Source: Planctomycetota bacterium
Lineage (GTDB): Bacteria > Planctomycetota > Phycisphaerae > Phycisphaerales > Phycisphaeraceae
Assembly: GCA_026386955.1 (NCBI GenBank)
Contig: JAPLMQ010000194.1
Coordinates: 1 to 37,281, forward strand
DNA length: 37,281 nucleotides
Direction: 5' to 3'
The number at the start of each line of letters is the position of its first letter. Positions within the stretch are counted from its first letter, which is position 1. Position numbers and translations under genes: made by a program. The notes below the pieces were generated by a model, which saw only the letters and a list, made by a program, of their open reading frames with translations, was not told the origin of the DNA and ran no database searches. This document shows positions 27,456 through 36,294 of the stretch, one piece after another.

Positions 27456-28307
27456 ATGGACCACACCTCCTGGCTCTTCTTCATCTCCGTGAGCGTCTTC
27501 ATCGCGACGTTCATGCTCGCGTACTACGGCTACCAGAGCGCCAGCGCCAACTTCGCCCGCCTCGAGGAATATTTCGACAGCGTCCTCAACCGCCAGTTGC
27601 TCCTTGAGATCCCCCCGCGGCTGGCGATCGCCCTCTCGGCGACGCTGGTCCTCGCCTGCGGGGCGGCCGCGGGGATGGTCCTGGGCGGGCCGGTCTGGTT
27701 CTTCTTCGGCATCGGCCTGGGCGCGCTGGGCCCGAGCGTGATGATGCGCCACCTCGCCCAGAAGCGGGCCCAGCAGCTCGACGAGCAGCTCGTCGACGGC
27801 ATCACCACCCTGGGCTCGGGCGTCCGCGCGGGGCTCAACCTCATCCAGTCGATGGAGCTGCTGGTCAACAACTCCATCGCCCCGCTCAAACAGGAGTTCG
27901 GCCAGCTCCTCCGCGAATACCAGATGGGGCTCGACCTCAACCAGGCGATGCGCAACACCGCCAACCGCGTCGGCCTGAGCAACTACCGCCTGCTCTTCAC
28001 CGCCCTGGAGATGCACCGCAAGCGCGGCGGCGACACCGGCGAGAGCCTCGACCGCATCGCCGAATCCATCCGCGAGATCCAGCGCCTCGAGGGCAAGCTC
28101 GACGCCCTCACCGCCCAGGGGCGCGCCCAGGCCCGCATGATGGCGGGCATGGCCTTCGTCATCCTCCTGATCCTCTACGGCATCAACCCCGAGGGCGTCG
28201 TGAGCCTCTTCGTCGAGCCGGTCGGGCGCATCGTGCTGGTCGTCGCCTTCGCGATGATCGTCACCGGGTTCGTCTGGATCCGGCGCATCATGGCGGTGGA
28301 CATTTGA
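27456..28307 (+). CDS. tadB: Tad pilus platform protein TadB
   Basis: 283 residues. It has an N-terminal helix (about 5-23), a pair of helices (about 56-77 and 79-95), a T2SSF/GspF-type cytoplasmic domain (about 105-230, with QLDEQLVDGITTLGSGVRAG, then LEMHRKRGGDTGESLDRIA), and two C-terminal helices (about 229-246 and 258-276). TadB forms the inner-membrane platform with TadC and is driven by the CpaF ATPase encoded upstream. It starts 49 bp after the FHA-CpaF stop and is probably cotranscribed. Confidence 0.92.
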   Translation: MDHTSWLFFISVSVFIATFMLAYYGYQSASANFARLEEYFDSVLNRQLLLEIPPRLAIALSATLVLACGAAAGMVLGGPVWFFFGIGLGALGPSVMMRHLAQKRAQQLDEQLVDGITTLGSGVRAGLNLIQSMELLVNNSIAPLKQEFGQLLREYQMGLDLNQAMRNTANRVGLSNYRLLFTALEMHRKRGGDTGESLDRIAESIREIQRLEGKLDALTAQGRAQARMMAGMAFVILLILYGINPEGVVSLFVEPVGRIVLVVAFAMIVTGFVWIRRIMAVDI

Positions 28308-28352
28308 TCCTCGAGGCGGCTGCTGCCCAACGTTTGCCGACACGGACCTGAA

Positions 28353-29258
28353 ATGGACCTTACCCAGATCATCGTGAGCCTCGTGCTCTTCGTCGCGGTC
28401 TTCCTGCTCGTCTGGTCGCTCTTCGGCTTCCCCGTCGAGGTCGAGGCGGCCGAGCACCGGCGGATCGCCATGGCGGTCGGTTCGGGCACGCGCGACACGA
28501 TCTTCGAGTGGGCGCCCGGGCAGCCGGTGATGAGCCTCGCCCTCACCGCGGCCCGGCGGATGGGCTTCGCCCCGCTCCGGCGGTTCGTCGTCCGCTGGCT
28601 CGACGCCTCGGGCAACCCCAGCAGCTACAGCGTCGACGAATACCTCGCGATCGCGCTGATCTGCGGCTGCGGCCTGGGCCTGGGCTCGGGCGTGCTGGGC
28701 GTCGCCCTCCTGGGGCAGTTCGACCTGGCAATCGTCGCCGCCATGGGCGTCCTGGGCGCGGGCGTCCCGCTCTGGGTGCTCTACGACACGGGGCGAGGCC
28801 GCGTCCACCGCATCTCCAAACAGCTCCCCTACACGCTCGACCTGATCGCCTTGGCGATGACCGCCGGCAGCACCTTTTCCGAAGCCATCGACGCCATCGT
28901 CCGCGACAACCCCGACGACGACTTCAACCAGGAGCTGCGCACGGTGCAGGCGGAGATCGAGTTCGGCGCCAGCCGCTCGGCGGCGCTCGCGGGGCTCGCC
29001 CGACGGATCCCGCTCGGGACGCTGCGCTCGGTCATCGGCGCGGTGAACCAGGCCGAGGCCTTGGGCACGCCGCTGGCGATCATCCTCAAGACCCAGTCGA
29101 GCGTGCTGCGCATGCACCGCAGCGTGCGGGCCGAGAAGCTCTCGGCCTCGGCGAGCCTGCGCATCCTCATCCCCTCGATGCTGATCCTCATCGCCGTGGT
29201 GCTGGTGGTCTTCGGCCCGCTGATCGTCTCATGGGCGGGGAACCAGTTCACGTTCTGA
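28353..29258 (+). CDS. tadC: Tad pilus platform protein TadC
   Basis: 301 residues. It has an N-terminal helix (about 6-24), a cytoplasmic stretch, a helix pair (about 97-142), a T2SSF domain starting QLPYTLDLIALAMTAGSTFS (157-176), and a C-terminal helix (about 270-293). This is the TadC partner of TadB in the inner-membrane platform. It starts 45 bp after tadB, and a membrane FHA protein gene follows, so the group CpaB, FHA-CpaF, TadB, TadC, FHA forms one unit. Confidence 0.92.
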   Translation: MDLTQIIVSLVLFVAVFLLVWSLFGFPVEVEAAEHRRIAMAVGSGTRDTIFEWAPGQPVMSLALTAARRMGFAPLRRFVVRWLDASGNPSSYSVDEYLAIALICGCGLGLGSGVLGVALLGQFDLAIVAAMGVLGAGVPLWVLYDTGRGRVHRISKQLPYTLDLIALAMTAGSTFSEAIDAIVRDNPDDDFNQELRTVQAEIEFGASRSAALAGLARRIPLGTLRSVIGAVNQAEALGTPLAIILKTQSSVLRMHRSVRAEKLSASASLRILIPSMLILIAVVLVVFGPLIVSWAGNQFTF

Positions 29259-29335
29259 GACGGCGGCGATCGCAACCGCCGCGATGCGCCCGGGCGCGGT
29301 ATCGTCTGGACAATGCCGCCGCACGGATGCCCCGC

Positions 29336-30193
29336 ATGATCTCGATCCACGTCCAACTCCTCCAAGGCGCCGGCCGAACCGCCCTCGGCGGGCAGCTCAC
29401 CTTCGCGCGCAGCCCCGTCACCTTCGGGCGCTCCGAACAGGGCAATGTCGTGGTCGCGGAATCGACAGCCTCGCGCCAGCATGGCGAGCTGCGCTGGGAC
29501 GGGCAGCAATGGGTCGCCTTCAACCTCAGCGCCAACGGCACGTCGGTCGACGGCCACCCCATCGGGCGCAAGGGCACGCCGCTCCGCGGGGGCGAGGTCT
29601 TCTCCGTCGGCGATGCTCCCCTCTTCCGCGTGCGGCTGGGCCCCTCCGTCGCGGCCGCCTCGGCGCTGCCCGCTTCGACGGACGCCGAGCCCGGGGCGCG
29701 GGCCGTCGCTTCGACGGGCGCCTCCGCGGGCAATGGGCCGGAGAAGGGCCCCAACGCGCCCGAAGACGCCCCGCGCAGCCCCAAGCGCGTCATGCTCTGG
29801 ACCGGCATCGCGGTCTATATGCTCATCATGGTGGGCGTGATCGTCTTCGTCGACACGCTGGTGAACAAGCCCGACGAGGTGGGCGGCTTCGCCCCGGCGC
29901 TCACCCCGGCACAGATCCAGCGCGACGTGACCAAGCCCGTCCGCGTCTCCGCCCTCGACCCCGGCGAGGCCAACCGCTCCGAGACCCTCGCCTCGGAGCT
30001 CTTCAACAAGCTCGACACCGCCCCACGCAACCTCTACGACGCCTACCACTACTACCGCCTCTCGCTCGCCTACGCCGGCAAGGACGCCTTCGAGCCCGGC
30101 GAGTCGCAGCTGCGCTTCCAGACCGTCGAGACCCGGCTGATCGAGGCCGTGTCGAAGCAGTACAAGGAGACTCCTAAAGTATCCCCATCATGA
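29336..30193 (+). CDS. Membrane-anchored FHA-domain protein
   Basis: 285 residues from the ATG at 29336, with GGA 8 nt upstream; an ATG at 29327 is an alternative. The FHA domain (about 1-102) keeps its key residues: GR (31-32), SRQH (46-49) and NGT (67-69), so phosphothreonine binding is expected. An Ala/Pro-rich linker leads to one membrane helix (about 151-172). The C-terminal ~110 residues lie outside and contain a helical [16 protein letters not shown] segment reminiscent of TPR. It probably docks phosphorylated proteins at the Tad platform, with the upstream Ser/Thr kinase as the obvious candidate enzyme. Its stop overlaps the trpB start by 4 bp. Confidence 0.82.
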   Translation: MISIHVQLLQGAGRTALGGQLTFARSPVTFGRSEQGNVVVAESTASRQHGELRWDGQQWVAFNLSANGTSVDGHPIGRKGTPLRGGEVFSVGDAPLFRVRLGPSVAAASALPASTDAEPGARAVASTGASAGNGPEKGPNAPEDAPRSPKRVMLWTGIAVYMLIMVGVIVFVDTLVNKPDEVGGFAPALTPAQIQRDVTKPVRVSALDPGEANRSETLASELFNKLDTAPRNLYDAYHYYRLSLAYAGKDAFEPGESQLRFQTVETRLIEAVSKQYKETPKVSPS

Positions 30194-31419
30194 CCACCCA
30201 AACCCCCTCCGCCCCGTCGGCGAACGTGCCCGACGCCGCCGGTCGCTTCGGCCCCTACGGCGGCAGCTACGTGCCCGAGACGCTCCACGCCGCCTTGGCG
30301 CAGGTCGAGGCCGAGTACCGCCGCTCGCAGGCCGACCCGGCCTTCGCCCAGAAGTTCAACGCCCTCCTGCACGACTACGTCGGGCGCGAGACGCCGCTCT
30401 ACTTCGCCCCGCGGCTGACCGAACTCGCCAAGGGCGCGAAGATCTACCTCAAGCGCGAGGACCTCGCCCACACCGGTGCCCACAAGATCAACAACGCCCT
30501 GGGCCAGGCCCTGCTCTGCCTCCGCATGGGCAAGCGCCGACTCATCGCCGAGACCGGCGCGGGGCAGCACGGCGTCGCCACCGCCACCGCCGCCGCCGTC
30601 TTCGGCCTCGAGTGCGACGTCTTCATGGGCACCGAGGACATGCGCCGCCAGCGCCCCAACGTCCTGCGCATGGGCATGCTCGGCACGCGCGTCGTCCCCG
30701 TCGAGTCCGGCTCGCGCACCCTCAAGGACGCCACCAACGCCGCCATGCGCGACTGGATGGAGACCTCCAACCACACGCACTACATCATCGGCTCGGTCGT
30801 CGGGCCCCACCCCTTCCCCATGATGGTCCGCGACTTCCAGTCCGTCATCGGGCGCGAGACGCGCCAGCAGTGCCTCGCGATCCTCGGGCGCCTGCCCGAC
30901 GCGATCGTCGCCTGCGTCGGCGGCGGGTCGAACGCCGCGGGGATGTTCTACCCCTTCGTGCAGGACACGTCGGTGAAGCTCGTGGGCGTCGAGGCGGGCG
31001 GGCGCGGTATGGCCGAGGGCGACCACGCCGCGTCGATCACGCTCGGGAAGCCCGGCGTCCTCCACGGCTCGCTCAGCTACGTCCTGCAGGACCCCGACGG
31101 GCAGACCGCCAACGTCCACTCCATCTCCGCGGGGCTCGACTACCCCGGCGTCGGCCCCGAGCACGCCTACTGGCACGACACCCAGCGCGTGAGCTACACC
31201 AGCGTGACCGACGACCAGGCGCTCGACGCCTTCGAGGCCGTGACCCGCCGCGAGGGGATCATCCCCGCGCTGGAGTCGAGCCACGCCGTCGCCCATGGCC
31301 TCGCCCTCGCGGCCTCGCTGCCCAAGGAGAAGGTCGTCGTCATCAACCTCTCGGGCCGGGGCGACAAGGACCTCGACGAGACGGCCCGGTTGCTGGCGGC
31401 GCGGGCGGGGAAGAAGTGA
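30190..31419 (+). CDS. trpB: Tryptophan synthase beta subunit
   Basis: 409 residues, full length. PLP-dependent enzyme that joins indole and serine to make tryptophan, normally with TrpA. Visible sites: [15 protein letters not shown] (18-32), [17 protein letters not shown] with the PLP lysine Lys99, the catalytic Glu121 in [10 protein letters not shown], the phosphate loop GGGSNA (244-249) and LSGRGDKDL near the C-terminus. It is of the TrpB1 type. The ATG overlaps the FHA gene stop (ATGA), so translation is coupled to the Tad array, which is odd for a biosynthetic gene. No trpA or other trp gene is in the window. Confidence 0.97.
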   Translation: MTTQTPSAPSANVPDAAGRFGPYGGSYVPETLHAALAQVEAEYRRSQADPAFAQKFNALLHDYVGRETPLYFAPRLTELAKGAKIYLKREDLAHTGAHKINNALGQALLCLRMGKRRLIAETGAGQHGVATATAAAVFGLECDVFMGTEDMRRQRPNVLRMGMLGTRVVPVESGSRTLKDATNAAMRDWMETSNHTHYIIGSVVGPHPFPMMVRDFQSVIGRETRQQCLAILGRLPDAIVACVGGGSNAAGMFYPFVQDTSVKLVGVEAGGRGMAEGDHAASITLGKPGVLHGSLSYVLQDPDGQTANVHSISAGLDYPGVGPEHAYWHDTQRVSYTSVTDDQALDAFEAVTRREGIIPALESSHAVAHGLALAASLPKEKVVVINLSGRGDKDLDETARLLAARAGKK

Positions 31420-31441
31420 TTCGAACCACGCGCTTCCGTCC

Positions 31442-31474
31442 AAGCCCACCGATCGGTACTCCGTTCGGTGGGAT
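31442..31474 (+). repeat. REP-like palindrome, short copy D
   Basis: AAGCCCACCGATC and GTTCGGTGGGAT flank GGTACTCC. The outer arms CCCACCGA and TCGGTGGG pair perfectly, but the inner CGACGG/CCGTCG stem of the full copies is missing. It forms a head-to-head pair with copy C 24 bp downstream. Confidence 0.65.
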
Positions 31475-31497
31475 CGAAGCGCTCCAACCTTGATGAA

Positions 31498-31541
31498 AAC
31501 CCCACCGAACCCGACGGAACACCGTCGGGATCAGTGGGCTT
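31498..31541 (-). repeat. REP-like palindrome, copy C
   Basis: AACCCCACCGAA, then the perfect stem CCCGACGG-AACA-CCGTCGGG, then ATCAGTGGGCTT. It is in the same orientation as copy B. It lies 78 bp after trpB and 39 bp before the heparinase-like gene, where the hairpin could end trpB transcription, although no T-run follows. Confidence 0.8.
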
Positions 31542-31580
31542 GCGCTGGACACATTCCCTCCCTGACCGCACACTTCCCCC

Positions 31581-34500
31581 ATGTTCATCCCCCCCAAACT
31601 CGTCGAGCAATGCCGCGTCAACGTCCAGCGCTGGCCCTGGGCCGCCGCCGCCCAGCGCCACATCGTCGAGGCCGCCGCCCCCTGGCTGGCGATGTCCGAC
31701 GACCACCTCTGGGGCCTGATGTTCGGCCCGACGATCACGCGCTCGTGGATGGTCTGGTCCAACGGCCACTGCCCCGCCTGCCAGGTGGGCGTGCCGATGT
31801 ACAACTGGAAGATCGACGGCGTCGGCCTCCCCTGGAAGACGACCTGCCCGCACTGCAAGGAGGTCTTCCCCAAGAACGACTTCGCCGCGTTCTACCGCTC
31901 GGGGCTCGATTCCCGCGCGGTCTTCGACCCCGCCAAGGCCGACCGCTCGCTGCTCTTCAACGTCGAGCACCCCGACCCGGCCGATCCGCTGCGCGGCTTC
32001 GGCGTCGATGACGGCGAGGGCTACGTCGCCGACGGCAAGCGCTGGCGCTTCATCGGCACCTTCATCATCTACGGGCAGTGGAAGCAGGCGATCGTCGCGG
32101 GCACGCGCGCCCTCGCCGCGGCCTACGTCGTCTCGGGCGATGCCCGCTACGCCCACAAGGCCGGCATCCTGCTCGACCGCGTGGCCGACCTCTATCCGGG
32201 CTTCGACCACAGCCAGCAGGCGTGGGTCTACGAGAACGTGCGCACCGAGGGCTACGTCTCCACCTGGCATGACGCCTGCGAGGAGACGCGCGAGATGGCC
32301 CTGGCCTACGACTACGTCCGCCCCGCGCTGCTCGAGGACCGCGGCCTCGCAACCTTCCTCGCCGCCCGCGCGAAGGCCCTCGGCCTCGCCAACCCCAAGG
32401 CGACCCCCGCCGACGTCTGCCGCAACATCGAGGCCGGCCTGCTCCGCGACCCGCTCAAGAACCGCCAGCGCATCCACTCCAACTACCCCCGCCGCGAGAT
32501 CGCCCTCGCGACGATCCACCGCGTGCTCGACACCCCCGAGGACCGCAAGGCCTTCGACGCGATCGTCATCGAGATGCTCAAGAAGGCGACGGCGGTCGAC
32601 GGCGTGACCGGCGAGAAGGGGCTCGCCGCCTACAGCTCCTACGTCATCCACGCCCTCGCCCACTTCCTCGCCCAGCTCGAGCGCCTCGAGCCCGGGTCCA
32701 CCGCGCGGCTGCTCAAGCAGTGCCCCAGCCTCGCCAAGACCTACCGCTTCCACATCGACACCTGGGTCGACCAGCGCTTCTACCCGCGCATCGGCGACGA
32801 CGGCGTCTTCGGCGACGCGGTGAAGCGCTACGTCGCCGCCCACTTCGGCGGGCAGTCGGCCGAGCGGGCCAGCGTCGAGCCCTCCATCTACGAATTCTTC
32901 TGGGCCCTGTACAAGGCCACCGGCGACGAGGCCTACGTCCAGATCCTCCACGGCGCCAACGAGGGCAAGGTCGACGACCTCCCGCTCGACCTCTTCGCCG
33001 CCGACCCCGAGGGCTTCCGCAAGGAGGTCGCGGCCGTCATCGCGAAGCACGGCACGGTCCCGCGCATCGGCAGCGTCGACTTCAAGCAGTGGCGGCTCGC
33101 CATCCTCCGCGGCGGCGCCGTCCCGCACACCCGCACCCTCTGGCTCAACTACGACCGCGGCGGCGGGCACGGGCACAACGACGGGCTCAACCTCGGCCTC
33201 TTCGCCAAGGGGCTCGACCTCATGCCCGACATGGGCTACCCGCCCGTGCAGTTCGGCGGGTGGGGCTCGCCCCGCGCCCTCTGGTACCGCAAAACCGCGG
33301 CCCACAACACCGTCGTCATCGACGGCAAGGACCAGCCCGGCAATTGGCACGACTCCGTCGGCGGCACGACCTCCGTCTGGGCCGACGGCAAGCAGTTCCG
33401 CGCCGTCGCCGCGGGAGGCGTGCAGATCGCCCGCGAGAACGTCCTCAACAAGCGCATCCCGCTCAGCGGCCCCGAGCACGAACTCGTCTCGATCTACTCC
33501 TGGACCGGCGGGACCTTCGAGCGCTTCACCGTCTGGACCCGCCCCGAGGATTGCGATCCCTCGACGCCTTGGTCGAAGGTCTTCTCCGACGACTTCAGCC
33601 GGGCCGAGTTGGGCCCCGACTGGAGCGTCGCCGAGGGAAGCTGGCGGATCGAGGGCGGCAAGCTCGTGGGCAGAGGGCAACTGGTCTGCACCCGCCGCTT
33701 CGCCGAGCGGCAGCGCGTCGAGGTCGTCGCCTCGAGCAACGATCCCAAGCCCGTAGACCTGAGCCTCGGCCTCGCGGGCAACAAGCTCCCCGTCGCCGAC
33801 GGGGTCTTCTTCGCCTTCGGCACCGCCGACGGAAAGCAGTCCCTCATCCGCTGGAAGGGGCAAGTGCTCTCCAAGGGCGTGGGCCAGATCCGCACCGGGC
33901 AGCGCCACACCATCGAGGCCCTGCGCGACGGCGAATTGCTCGCCCTGCGCGTCGACGGGGCCGAAATTGGCCAGTTCATCAACAACGACGCCTCGGTCCA
34001 ATCCTTCACCCGCGCGACGACCGACGGCTGGCAGTACCACCGCACCGGCGCGATGATCGACGTCTCCGACCGCGACGCCTACCTGCTCGACGTCTTCCAC
34101 GTCGCGGGCGGGGCCGACCACGCCAAGTTCCAGCACATGAGCTTCGGCTCGCTCAAGACGCAGGGGCTGAGCCTCCGCGCCTCGGAGGACTTCGGCGACG
34201 ACACCCAGATGCGCGGCTTCCAGACCGACGCCGCCCCGCCCGTGGGCTGGTCGGCCGAGTTCACCGTCGAGGACCGCTACAAGCTCCAGCCGCCCGGCTC
34301 GCAGGTGCGGGTGAACTACACCGACCTCACCCGCGGCGCCCAGGCTTCCACCTGCGAGGCCTGGGTGATGCAGGGCACGTACAACTCGTCCATCGAGGCG
34401 TGGATCCCCCGGCTGATGGTCCGCCGCAAGAGCGAGGGCGGGAAGCCGTTGGCCTCGACGTTCGTCGCGGTTGTCGAGCCGCACGAAGGCGTCTCGGCGA

Positions 34501-34922
34501 TCGCGTCGATCCGCCGGCTCGCGCTGGCAACGCCCGACGGCCGGGCCTACGGCGACGCCCACGTCGCGGCGGAGATCGCCCTGCGCGACGGCCGCGTCGA
34601 CCTGCTCCTGCTCGCCGGCGACGAGAACCCGCTCAAGAGCACGCCCTGGCCCGCGCAGGATGGCGGCTTGGTCCAGCCCGAGCGCGCGGTGAAGTTCGTC
34701 GGCCGGCTGGCGTGGCTGCGCGTGGACGCCTCGGGTCGGCCTCTGCGCCTCGCCCTGGCGAACGCGACCAGCCTCGAGTGCCCCGGCCTCTCGGTCCGCC
34801 TCTGCCCAGGCACGGCCTTCGCCGAGATCGACCTCTCGGGCAAGGCCCCCGTCGTCGTCACCGCCGAGGCCGGCGGCGTCGAGGCGATCAAGTTCGATCC
34901 GGGCGTGAAGCGGGAGGATTGA
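31581..34922 (+). CDS. Heparinase II/III-like polysaccharide lyase with zinc ribbon and inserted sandwich domain
   Basis: 1113 residues. Near the N-terminus is a zinc-ribbon pair CPAC (64-67) and CPHC (89-92), seen in related planctomycete lyases. An alpha/alpha barrel follows (TEGYVSTWHDACEETREMAL, then IHSNYPRREIALA). A heparinase II/III-type sheet domain carries GGGHGHNDGLNLGL (near 525-540) and AHNTVVIDGKDQ. Within it, about residues 669-811 (starting DDFSRAELGPDW) look like a separate DUF1080/LamG-type sandwich. The lyase fold then appears to resume at MIDVSDRDAYLLDVFHV. Such enzymes cut uronate-containing or sulfated polysaccharides by elimination. No signal peptide is evident, so the location is unclear. 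The exact substrate cannot be told from sequence. Confidence 0.85.
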   Translation: MFIPPKLVEQCRVNVQRWPWAAAAQRHIVEAAAPWLAMSDDHLWGLMFGPTITRSWMVWSNGHCPACQVGVPMYNWKIDGVGLPWKTTCPHCKEVFPKNDFAAFYRSGLDSRAVFDPAKADRSLLFNVEHPDPADPLRGFGVDDGEGYVADGKRWRFIGTFIIYGQWKQAIVAGTRALAAAYVVSGDARYAHKAGILLDRVADLYPGFDHSQQAWVYENVRTEGYVSTWHDACEETREMALAYDYVRPALLEDRGLATFLAARAKALGLANPKATPADVCRNIEAGLLRDPLKNRQRIHSNYPRREIALATIHRVLDTPEDRKAFDAIVIEMLKKATAVDGVTGEKGLAAYSSYVIHALAHFLAQLERLEPGSTARLLKQCPSLAKTYRFHIDTWVDQRFYPRIGDDGVFGDAVKRYVAAHFGGQSAERASVEPSIYEFFWALYKATGDEAYVQILHGANEGKVDDLPLDLFAADPEGFRKEVAAVIAKHGTVPRIGSVDFKQWRLAILRGGAVPHTRTLWLNYDRGGGHGHNDGLNLGLFAKGLDLMPDMGYPPVQFGGWGSPRALWYRKTAAHNTVVIDGKDQPGNWHDSVGGTTSVWADGKQFRAVAAGGVQIARENVLNKRIPLSGPEHELVSIYSWTGGTFERFTVWTRPEDCDPSTPWSKVFSDDFSRAELGPDWSVAEGSWRIEGGKLVGRGQLVCTRRFAERQRVEVVASSNDPKPVDLSLGLAGNKLPVADGVFFAFGTADGKQSLIRWKGQVLSKGVGQIRTGQRHTIEALRDGELLALRVDGAEIGQFINNDASVQSFTRATTDGWQYHRTGAMIDVSDRDAYLLDVFHVAGGADHAKFQHMSFGSLKTQGLSLRASEDFGDDTQMRGFQTDAAPPVGWSAEFTVEDRYKLQPPGSQVRVNYTDLTRGAQASTCEAWVMQGTYNSSIEAWIPRLMVRRKSEGGKPLASTFVAVVEPHEGVSAIASIRRLALATPDGRAYGDAHVAAEIALRDGRVDLLLLAGDENPLKSTPWPAQDGGLVQPERAVKFVGRLAWLRVDASGRPLRLALANATSLECPGLSVRLCPGTAFAEIDLSGKAPVVVTAEAGGVEAIKFDPGVKRED

Positions 34923-34996
34923 GGGGGAGACGGATGAGACGATTGTTGTCGGCAAGACGCTCAGGCAACGAATGTCCTTACCCATCAGGCGAAGCC

Positions 34997-35223
34997 TGAT
35001 CAGAGACGGACACTGTGTGTCCGAAGATCGGACGAGGCGGTACTCCGCCCGCGCGAATCGCCGGCCGCCAGAAACCGCGTGGTTTCACGTACTGCCTGCG
35101 CCTAAAAGCTTGTTTCCGTGGACGTCGCGTGCTCTCGACGGCGCCATCGACACCGGCACGTCGCGCGCGGCGGAGTACCGCCTAGCGCCTGAAGAACGGG
35201 GACACAGTCCCCGGCTCTGATCA
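34997..35223. mobile_element. MITE-like inverted-repeat element, copy 2 (227 bp)
   Basis: It fills most of the 316-bp gap 34923-35238, which holds no gene. The left end is TGATCAGAGACGGACACTGT and the right end ACAGTCCCCGGCTCTGATCA. The inner arms GGCGGTACTCCGCC and GGCGGAGTACCGCC also pair. The ends match copy 1 at 11039-11274 closely, especially the right end, while the centre differs. There is no open frame for a transposase. Confidence 0.7.
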
Positions 35224-35238
35224 GATTCCGAATCGCCC

Positions 35239-36087
35239 CTACCACGGCCTCACATTCTCGATGTGATGCGTCTCCCGCCCCATCTGCGGCCCCCGCTTCA
35301 ACGTCTCCACCGGCAGGTGCGGCGGGCAGAAGACCCGCAGCGGCAGCGTGATCTCCCCCAGCCCGCGCGAGAGCACGCAGAGCGTCTGCCTGTGCCGCAG
35401 CACGCCCGAGCTGAGCTTCAGAGGCAGGTCGGAGGAGTTCACCAGCGCCCTGCGCCCGGGCAGGCGGCATTGCCCGCCGTGCGTGTGGCCGGAGAACATC
35501 AGGTCGATCTTCAGGTCGCCTGCGCTGGCCATGAAGCTCGGCAGGTGCGAGAGCAGGACGCGCAGCGGGCGCGGGTGGGCGTCGCCGTGCGGCCGGCCAT
35601 GGGTGTGCCCGTGCCCGTGGCCGGCGCTCGCCATCGACTCCTGCCAGCCGGCGGCCAGGGCCACGCTGTCGGACTTCTGCGCCGCGTTGGTGTCGACGCC
35701 CAACAGCTCCAGCGGCAGGCCCTTCAGCCGCTCGCTGCGGTTGGTCAGCCAGGTCACGGGCAGGTCGGCCAACGTCCGGCGAAGGTCGTGCGAATCGTGG
35801 TTGCCGAAGACGGCGTAGACGCCCAGCCGGGCCTTGAGCCCCGCGGTGATCTTGCGCATCGCCCGCTCGCTCTCGCGCTCCTCGCCCGGGTGCGACATGT
35901 AGTCGCCGGTGAAGAAGATCAGGTCGAGGCTCAGCGAGTCCAGCTCGTCGATGATCTGCTGGTGGCGCGGGCGTTGCCGCTTGATGTGCAGGTCGGTGAG
36001 ATGCGCGATGCGCAGGCCGTTGAGCTCCGGCGGAAGCTCGGGCAAGCTCAGATCGACGTCATGGACAAGGCGGCTGGCCAAGGGCAA
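35239..36087 (-). CDS. Calcineurin-like metallophosphoesterase, YkuE type
   Basis: About 282 residues if it starts at the TTG at 36087. No ATG or GTG is available at the right place, so the start is uncertain. All metal-site motifs are present: AHLTDLHI (D32, H34), TGDYMSH (D62), FGNHDSHD (95-102), LLSHLPSF (H181) and SGHTHGGQ (H201, H203). The family hydrolyses phosphodiesters or phospholipid-like substrates using two metal ions. Between residues 157 and 171 there is a His-rich insert HGHGHTHGRPHGDAH (six His in fifteen), which could bind metal. It is convergent with the lyase gene across the inverted-repeat element and divergent from the HTH gene. Confidence 0.85.
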   Translation of the reverse strand: MPLASRLVHDVDLSLPELPPELNGLRIAHLTDLHIKRQRPRHQQIIDELDSLSLDLIFFTGDYMSHPGEERESERAMRKITAGLKARLGVYAVFGNHDSHDLRRTLADLPVTWLTNRSERLKGLPLELLGVDTNAAQKSDSVALAAGWQESMASAGHGHGHTHGRPHGDAHPRPLRVLLSHLPSFMASAGDLKIDLMFSGHTHGGQCRLPGRRALVNSSDLPLKLSSGVLRHRQTLCVLSRGLGEITLPLRVFCPPHLPVETLKRGPQMGRETHHIENVRPW

Positions 36088-36294
36088 CGCGGGCTCCGAA
36101 CAGGCGGCGGGACGGGACGGATCGGCGACATGGTAACAACGTTCGGGGCCTCTCCACCCCTCCCCGCCGCTAGACGAGCCGCGGCCGAAGGTTACAATGC
36201 CTTGGACCGCCGATCCGATGATATGATGGCATGACCCCTTCACGCCGCCGACCTCCGGCAGCGACACGTCTGGGCACACGCAGGGAGCCGACCC

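Noticed and set aside
27381..29117. 578-residue minus-strand open frame
   Set aside because: It is antisense to tadB and tadC. The His/Asp/Arg-rich sequence resembles no protein.
31498..31541. Hairpin after trpB as a classical intrinsic terminator
   Set aside because: The stem is strong, but no T-run follows and the same sequence occurs elsewhere as a dispersed repeat, so I list it as a REP-like element.
31194..34985. 1263-residue minus-strand open frame
   Set aside because: It is antisense to the heparinase-like gene and the end of trpB. Its low-complexity composition and lack of motifs mark it as a shadow.
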